Assembly: GCA_022457155.1 (NCBI GenBank)
Contig: JAJGOT010000039.1
Span: 1,596,001-1,660,000, forward strand
Origin: Cladopsammia gracilis
Lineage: Eukaryota; Cnidaria; Anthozoa; Scleractinia; Dendrophylliidae
DNA: 64,000 bases
Direction of reading: 5' to 3'
Part shown: in pieces, positions 57,590 through 64,000 of the stretch
Position numbering within the stretch: the stretch's first letter is position 1
How the letters are laid out: each line of letters starts with the position of its first letter
Position numbers and translations under genes: made by a program
The notes under the pieces: model-generated
Databases searched by the model: none
The model's input: the letters and a program-made list of their open reading frames with translations, nothing else
What the model was told of the DNA's origin: nothing

Positions 57590-58494
57590 CGGGCAAATAC
57601 GCTCGAGAGATGATGTTGGTGCCCAAAGATGCCCCCTGGATGAAACCACCGGTTCCCTTTCTACCCGACCCATCCCTTCAATGGGGAAGGGGTGAACAAA
57701 CACTTCCCAACCCCAACGAAGCCTACTGGAAACGCCAATTCTTGACAGACCAATTGGTCAATGCCCCTCGTTTGGATCGCATCATGCGTGTCATGGACGC
57801 CATGAAGAGCGTGGAAGGCGAAGGGCAACCGCCCAAGTTACCTTCATACGGAAGTAAGAGCAGTGAATACTTTCGACTTCAGAATCAATTACGACACATG
57901 ATAGAACCCCGTCAGACCTCTGCGCTCTTGAGAAGACCTCCCCCTCTTTCAGCAGCGGAAAACCAAGCCCGAACGGATGATATTATTCCCCCCAAACCAC
58001 CCCTTGGATCCACGCTTCAACCACCTCCCAAGTCATTGCAAGAAGCGGTCCAGCAACCAAAGAACATTGACAAACAATTGGAAAACTTCATCAGCGTAGC
58101 TAAACAGAATTTGGACGAGGCCAAGCGCGCCGGCAATAATGCTGACGACGTGAAAATGGCTGATCTAGATTGGCAGGTGGCTCAAAAGGCTGCTGAAGAC
58201 ATACGAGAGTTGGACGATCAATTAAACTCGGAAAACTATGGCTTGCCCTTCAGCAACGTCCAATACTGGACCATGGACAAAGACACATTCGATGCCACCG
58301 TGGAAGCACACAAAAGAGAGCTGCTGGAACGTCGTGACAAGCTGTGGCGTCAACTGGAAAGAGAATATCAAGAGCACAAGGAAAGCATGAAACAGAGAGA
58401 AAAGCAAAGACAAGCCAAGATAGAAAACATTATTCAAAAAGGGAAAGGGGTCGCCTTGAAGCGGCACAAACCTCGCGGTTGGGTACAAGAGTAA
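57586..58494 (+). CDS. Pro-rich/coiled-coil virion-associated protein, 302 residues
   Basis: The N-terminal third is Pro-rich ('DAPWMKPPVPFLPDP'), the middle holds 'IIPPKPPLGSTLQPPPKS', and the last 150 residues are a charged coiled coil ('LERRDKLWRQLEREYQEH') ending 'KRHKPRGWVQE'. The family is not recognised. It lies last in the plus-strand series, in ATGA overlap with the pre-core-like gene. By position and style it could correspond to the PPxY protein of Polinton 1, but no PPxY is present. Confidence 0.5.
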   Translation: MTGKYAREMMLVPKDAPWMKPPVPFLPDPSLQWGRGEQTLPNPNEAYWKRQFLTDQLVNAPRLDRIMRVMDAMKSVEGEGQPPKLPSYGSKSSEYFRLQNQLRHMIEPRQTSALLRRPPPLSAAENQARTDDIIPPKPPLGSTLQPPPKSLQEAVQQPKNIDKQLENFISVAKQNLDEAKRAGNNADDVKMADLDWQVAQKAAEDIRELDDQLNSENYGLPFSNVQYWTMDKDTFDATVEAHKRELLERRDKLWRQLEREYQEHKESMKQREKQRQAKIENIIQKGKGVALKRHKPRGWVQE

Positions 58495-58717
58495 AAAAAA
58501 ACTGTTCAGAAAAAAAGAGACGTTTAAAAGTTGTCACTGTTTTAATTGTTGACCTGTTTTTAAAACAAGATTGTTGCAATAAAAAAAGTTGCTTGGTCAA
58601 AAATGTGTGCTCCTTTTCTTTTACTTTAAGTTTAAGAGTCACTGTTCTGTTTTGGGGATTTTGGATGTTTTCAATAAAGTTTTTCAAAAAAAAGTTCTGT
58701 TTTTGGGTATTAAAATA
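58495..58717 (+). terminator. Convergent intergenic region with two poly(A) signals
   Basis: AATAAA at 58578-58583 and 58673-58678 on the plus strand serve the morphogenesis genes. No TTTATT is present for the convergent polymerase, whose stop lies at 58718. Confidence 0.65.
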
Positions 58718-59968
58718 TTACCCTTCCACCAAGAGTTGGACAAGTTCATCATCGACACTGGTCAGTTCGTATTTGCTGAATCCACAAGGGAACGAACGGA
58801 ACGTGATGGGATCCACCACGCGTTTGTCAAACACCAATTTGTAGCGTTTGATTTCCGCTTGGGTCAGGAGTTGTTTGCTGTTTTGATCTCTCACAATCTT
58901 AAAAGGATTCCAGACGGGAATGTCGCGCGGTTCTACCTCAGGGCGCTGGAGTTCGGCTTGTACGTTCTCTTTCAGAATGTCGAAATTGAGTTGTTGTTGG
59001 CCTCGACTGTTTAGGCTGAAACCTCTTACTTTGCATTCCACTTTGCCTTGGTTGGTCTTGTAGGCGTAGTTCTTGGGACCAGCAGCTGCAAATTCCACAA
59101 TGAACTCGTTTGGGTCGAGCTCGTTAGTGAATTGGCCAAGGTAGTTACCGAGGGGAAGTTGGGGACGTCCGGGAGACCAATGGTATATGATGCTGTCGGT
59201 GTCGAAGTACAACACCTGCTTCAGCTGTAGTGCTTTGATGCCTTCGTACAATTTTAGTCGTGCCCAACATGTGGTAAAGCACGCGACAAAGATGTTAATA
59301 TTGGGTTGGATAGAGGCACATTCTTCTTGACTGTCGTGTACCACTTCCAATAGTTCTTCATTGGCGATGCGAATACTGTGGATTCGTTTGGAATCGTCGT
59401 GGAGTAGGTCGTACAACTTGCTGGGTTCAGTGATAGCTTCAACTTGGCATTTGTTGGGTTGCTGCCCAAATTTTCCCCAAAATGAATTGAGCATCATTTT
59501 GGCTAGGGATCGTTTGCCTGGGTTTTTCTTGATGTTTTCGTACTGGAGTTGGATGCCTTCATGTTTTTCGTAGTCAAGCAGGTACTGTCGGCGTTTGTTG
59601 GGATCAGTGCCAACATTCTCGGGCCAACCAGAAGCTTCTTGTTTCATTTTCAAGAAGGTGTTCACATAAGACGCAAACAGGTTGTTGCTCTTTCTCGGAA
59701 AATGCCAGATCTCGTGCACTTTCTGAAGCGTGTACCCTTGTGCCAGTGCTTCATGACTCTCGGGCGTGCACCAGGTGCCCGTGAGGGCACGTTCTTCTGA
59801 CGAGTGAGGGTAATCGACTCTGCGTTCGAGGAGCGGCATCTTCAATTGCGTTTCGACGCACGTGCGACACAGTGGAAATGTCAACTTGCCTTCGCAACGG
59901 TAAGGCAGTACTGGATGGTAGAGATTGCAAGGGGGTTCGATGGTGCATTTGACCAATCCAAAGAAGTT
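58718..59968 (-). pseudogene. Polinton 2 DNA polymerase B, C-terminal part
   Basis: Continues from the N-terminal part at 62561 after the LINE. It shows 'YHPVLPYRCEGKLTFPLC', motif B 'KMMLNSFWGKFGQ' and motif C 'LYFDTDSIIYHW', then a beta-rich thumb with 'KNYAYKTNQGKVECKVRG', ending 'ELVQLLVEG'. The codon phase matches the other part across the LINE and one target duplication. The coding part itself has no frame break, so the LINE is the only visible lesion in this half. Confidence 0.92.
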
Positions 59969-59969
59969 G

Positions 59970-62560
59970 AATTTAATAATGTTACAGATAAAAGATTGTT
60001 GTGGGATTTAATTAAGTACAGGATTAGGCAAATCGCAATAAAATACAGTAAAGAAAGAGCACGTGAAAGGAGAAAAAAGATTTCTGATATTGAGGCTTCA
60101 CTAAGGATATGCGAGGAAAGATGCAATGAATCACCAACCGCTGGGAATCAGGAGGAGCTTGAAATGCTGAAAATGGAATACGACTCAATTTATGAACAAA
60201 TAGCAAAAGGCGCCATAATTCGATCAAAAGCCACTTGGTACGAGAAAGGTGAAAAAAGTAATAAATATTTTTTAAACCTTGAAACGCATAAGAAAGCTAA
60301 AAGCTCTGTTCGCAAAGTTTTCAATAAAGAAGGAGTTCTTATTACAGATCCTAAGAAGATTTTACAGTTGTCTGCCTTTGGTTTTGGATCATCTTTTATA
60401 CAATGGATCCATACTTTCTATAACAAAATCTCGAGTTGCGTTCTAAACAATGGATTTTCTACTCAGCTTTTTGCAGTCGAAAGAGGGGTAAGACAAGGAG
60501 ACCCTCTCTCCGCCCATTTGTTTATCATGGTTTTAGAGATTTTATGCATCAGTATACGCAATAACAAGGACATCCATGGCATTTTAGTAGACAAAGAGGA
60601 AATTAAATTAGGCCTTTTTGCTGATGATCTGACTGGCTTTTTGAAAAATGATTTCTCTCTAATAAATTTTCTTAAGCTTATAGAAGATTATGGAAGTTGC
60701 TCGGGCCTCAAAATTAACCATGAGAAATCAGAAATATTGTTATTAGGCAATCGTGCTTATACTTCACAGGAAGGCAACGCCTCTCCAGGCAATTTTCAGA
60801 ATATAAAAGTCAAGAAATCTGTAAAAATATTGGGAGTACACTTCTCTTATGATTCTCAAGCCAGACATAAGTTGAACGCCGATGAATTAATTAGTTCCAT
60901 TCAACAAAAATTACGAATCTGGAAGTGGAGAGATTTAACTATTATCGGAAGAATCCAAATTGTGAAAACGTTCATTATTCCTATCTTCTTATATCGGGTA
61001 AGCTTGATACCAATGAGTAAAGATTTTGTGAAACAAGTGAATACAATTATCTTCGATTTCATATGGAAGGGAAAGGATAAAGTTAAGCGCTCTGCTCTTG
61101 TTAGTGAAATCGAAGATGGAGGACTTAAAGCGCCACATTTAGAGTCTATTATTGAAGCGCAAAGAATACTCTGTTGCAAGAAATTGGCTAATGATCAGCC
61201 AAGCAGTTGGAAAACAATTCTTCTGCATTATCTCAAACCTGTTGGAGGAAAATTGATCTTATGTTGCAACTTTGAATTGCAGAAATTGTCGATAAAGCTG
61301 CCGAAATTTTATGAAGAATGCTTTAAAAGTTTTGCAAAATGCTCCGCGGCAAGTTGGGGCAGTGTACAGGATTTAAATGGGAACGATCTTACAAATATGG
61401 TGCTTTGGAATAACAAATTTATTTGTATTGGAGGCAAGTCTGTGTATTTTAAAAACCTTGCAGAGAAAGGAATAATTAGAATTAAGCATTTAATATCCGA
61501 TAACAATGAGCTTCTTATTAAAAACAATCGCAGGTTGAGGGAGCTGAATATTTCGCCAGTAGACGCCTTTAGTCTTATGACTTTAATTGATGCTCTACCA
61601 GCTGAATGGCGCGAGGCTCTAAGGGCAAGTTCCTATAGGGAAGATGAACCTTTTAATATACATGATGAGATCAAATTAAAATTAAATAATCAAACTGCGC
61701 CAATCAAAACAGCGGTTTCCAAGACTATCTATAGGGAGCTTCGAAATAAAATCATTACTCCACCAACTGCTCAGCAGAACTTTAATGCAAAATTTGTTGA
61801 CGATGCCTTAGAATGGGAAGAGATTTACAGTTTGCCTTTTCGTGTCACCTTAGATACAAAGTCGCGTGAATTTCAGTATAAATTGCTCAACAGATGTCTT
61901 GTAACAAATGCTTTTTTATTTAAAGTTGGAGTTGCACCATCTCCGGCATGCTCTTTTTGTGGAGAAATAGACGAGTCCCTTGAGCACCTAATTACATCTT
62001 GTCATTACACTAAGAATTTCTGGGCTGAAGTTATAAAATGGCTCACCAAACAAGGAATTAAAATCGCTAATTTCTCTGACAGGGATATAATGTTTGGTAT
62101 TATAAGGTGCGACGATGAATTGTTCGTAAATCATGTTCTGTTAGTTGCTAAACAATACTTATATTATTGTAGGCAAAAAAGATCTGTGCCTTCAATTAGA
62201 GTTTTTAATTTAAAAATTAAAATGATCTATCAACTTGAAACAATAATTGCCAAATCTAATAATAAAATTTCAGCTCATAACAAAAAGTGGGGCAAATATA
62301 TAACACAATAAATGTACAATCTTGTGCCGCAGCTGTACTTATACCTAAAATATTACAATAGATTATTATTATTATGAAGGGGTGTGTGTATATGTATGTG
62401 TGTGAGTGAATTAATTAACTTTTAAATTTAATTTTTTTTTTTAATTTAATGTTTAATGTTTAATGTAATGTTTAAATGTTTTATTGTTTAATTTAATGTT
62501 TAGATGTTTAAGTGTGTAATAAAATTGAAAACCAATAAATATCAGTAAAATACAAAAAAA
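59970..62560 (+). mobile_element. L1/Tx1-like LINE inserted in the polymerase, internally deleted
   Basis: AAAGAAGTTG flanks it on both sides (59960-59969 and 62561-62570), with an A-rich tail before the right copy. The open frame (to 62311) has an endonuclease-to-RT linker ('ARERRKKISDIEASLRICEE') and 'WYEKGEKSNKYFLNLETHKK'. It then jumps from 'ITDPKKILQ' to 'LSAFGFGSSFIQW', losing the first RT motifs including the catalytic FxD block. It keeps 'GVRQGDPLSAHLFIMVLE', 'GLFADDLTGFL', 'RDLTIIGRIQIVKTFIIP' and the zinc-knuckle 'CSFCGEIDESLEHL'. The long intact frame suggests recent insertion. Non-coding 62312-62560 holds the 3' end. Confidence 0.92.
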
Positions 62561-64000
62561 AAAGAAGTTGGTGATGTCGTTGCTTGAGGGTTGACTAATG
62601 ATGATGGGATGACCTTCAGGGTAGTCGCAATTTTTCTTCACCCACGGGTAGAGCGACGTGTAATCCACGTAACGAATTTCCTCTCCGGGCTGGGCCTTGC
62701 AATGGAGTTGGATGGCATTGGTTCGTCCACCAAAGAACGCGTCTCTGGGTTCCAATAGTTCCACTAATTTCAAATTGGTGAGGAAATTCTGGATGCGCAC
62801 GTCTGTTTCCTTTTGTGCGTTCCATTCACATTCCCACACTTCCACCAGTCCGTAGCCCACTTTTCGAATGACTTCATTACGTTCTTGAGTGGTGCGATGG
62901 ATTTGACGCATCGACATGTCGTTCAGTTTTTTGTGCTTTTGGTCTCGGTTGGGGAAACACGAGGGGCAACCATGGTAAAAGCATCCTTGGAATTCGTAGA
63001 CTGTTTTTGTTTGCTTGTCATACCCATCCACATGGATTTTTCTTGCTCCCAATTGAATCATGTGTTCCCCTGTGTTGTCGGCATGGGCGAGCAAATCTTC
63101 TGTACTGTGTCGTTCTTGCCTTAATTGGTGGTTGATCCAATGTAGCCATTCCATGGAAGCGAACGAATGGGGTTTGCTTTTACCATGCCATCCGCGGATG
63201 GGTTCAGACGCAATGCTGTACTCTTGAAGACATTTCTTGCGGTAATAGCGGCTGCAAGCGGAGGCGATGGTGATGCATTCTTGCATGGGGTTGAAGTCCG
63301 CTAAGGTTTTGAATTCTTGCTGAAACTGCATACAGCCTTCCTTGAGCAAACGGACATCCGATACGCAGTAATCCACGAGTTCTCGTTGAAAGTTGAACAC
63401 ATAATTTTCCTCGCGCTTTGTTTTGTGCCACGTTTCAAAGTCTTCTCTGCGTTCCTGTTTCATTCCCATGGGATCGTAATAGTCTTGAGCGGGGATAACA
63501 TCTTCATAGTTCTGATTTTCTCGGGTGTTAAAAAAATGGGGAAAGAAGCCCTTTTTCAGTTCCGAGAGTCCGAAGGCTTTGGTAAAGCCCGAAAGGGGCA
63601 TTTGTAAGAACGCCATGCTATCCACAAATTTCAATGACCCCACTTCCATCGACAAAATCTTGGCTCCATTGACGATTTGTTTAGGGCAGATCTTTTGCTT
63701 GTAATATTCATCCAAGATGAAATAACTGTCATACCCTTGGAAGTTGTGGGCCACTGCAATCACTGGACGTGTTACCTCGGGGTCATCCGTCTTGCTTTGG
63801 TGTTCCAACCAATCCAGGAATGCTTCCACACACTGTTCACCTTCAAACACTTTGCATTGCTCACTGTCATCTCGTTCAGCACAGAGCAGGTTGGCTACAT
63901 GTTGTCCATCATCTTGTCTTGCTTCGATGTCAAAATAGACAAAGAGTGGAGGTGGAGGAGGTTTTTTTTCTTTGTCTTCTTCGTCCTCGTTGGCGCGTAA
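62561..64000 (-). pseudogene. Polinton 2 DNA polymerase B, N-terminal part, runs past the window end
   Basis: The frame is open from 64000. Exonuclease motif I is 'LFVYFDIEARQ' (about 63920). Motif II is 'VAHNFQGYDSYFI' (63740), motif III 'YCVSDVRLLKEG' (63370), and motif A 'YVDYTSLYPWVKK' (62655). Between them is an endonuclease-like insert with 'VYEFQGCFYHGCPSCF' (62990), typical of Polinton polymerases. It ends at the LINE junction 62561-62570. The true start lies outside the window. Confidence 0.93.

Larger units (their letters stand above)
46105..64000. mobile_element. Polinton/Maverick element 2, left part; right end outside the window
   Basis: Eleven structural or accessory genes on the plus strand and a convergent polymerase B on the minus strand form a second complete Polinton gene set, different in order and sequence from Polinton 1. 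The left border is proposed at AGTAG (46105), which matches the AGTAG start of Polinton 1, just where SINE homology ends. A hairpin (TAGTCAAAT...ATTTTGACTA, about 46132-46175) follows. The matching inverted repeat should lie beyond 64000. The genes are mostly open, so the element is younger than Polinton 1, but its polymerase is split by a LINE. Confidence 0.88.

Overview
The window looks like repeat-dense animal chromosomal DNA, most likely from an anthozoan cnidarian such as a stony coral. That is an inference from the mix of element families: Polinton/Maverick elements with chromodomain integrases, Penelope-like elements with GIY-YIG endonuclease and hammerhead ribozymes, Tx1/L1-like and RTE-like LINEs, tRNA-derived SINEs, and Tc1/IS630-like and MITE DNA transposons. 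I recognise no ordinary host gene. Almost every coding signal belongs to a mobile element, and many are broken.

Layout. 1-3008: a Tc1/IS630-like transposon with about 98-bp inverted ends, a transposase broken by one stop, and an opposite-strand HIRAN-like gene. 3010-5746: an orphan, frameshifted Polinton-type DNA polymerase B relic carrying a 170-bp foldback MITE. 6055-6440: a minisatellite. 8280-9955 (-) and 9990-11698 (+): two head-to-head LINE relics. The plus-strand LINE is split first by a 2.65-kb unclassified insertion (11699-14348, duplication TTATAA) and then by Polinton 1; its 3' end reappears at 40478-40680.

Polinton 1 (14394-40471, 26.1 kb) has 307-bp terminal inverted repeats and a 6-bp duplication TGTTGC. 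Its left half (minus strand) carries a possible sliding-clamp-like protein, chromodomain integrase, phospholipase A2-like protein, adenain-like protease, minor capsid proteins, double-jelly-roll major capsid, penton-like capsid and a PPxY protein. Its right half (mostly plus) carries a packaging ATPase, phage-tail-fibre-like genes, a small conserved protein, a possible ssDNA-binding protein and protein-primed DNA polymerase B. It is old: most of its genes hold frameshifts or stops. It has been hit by a young pair of inverted Penelope-like elements (21383-26769, 13-bp duplication), by a 1.3-kb inverted-repeat element inside the fibre gene, and by something that separates the polymerase N-terminus from its body.

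40845-46104: an RTE-like LINE, LINE RT and ORF1 fragments (ORF1 split by a hAT-type MITE with an 8-bp duplication), and two tandem tRNA-derived SINEs.

Polinton 2 (about 46105 to beyond 64000) is younger, and its morphogenesis genes are nearly all open. It has two orphan genes, a 1167-residue integrase-chromodomain protein fused to two penton-like domains, major capsid, protease, packaging ATPase, and a run of small basic proteins, three of which share an Ala/Gly-rich hydrophobic stretch followed by a lysine run. Many genes have their own TATA box 30-60 bp upstream of the ATG. Its polymerase B, convergent on the minus strand, is split by a 2.6-kb LINE with a 10-bp duplication, so this copy cannot make an intact polymerase.

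In each Polinton the genes form one virus-like programme: polymerase for replication, integrase for insertion, ATPase and protease for packaging and maturation, and capsid, penton and fibre for the particle.
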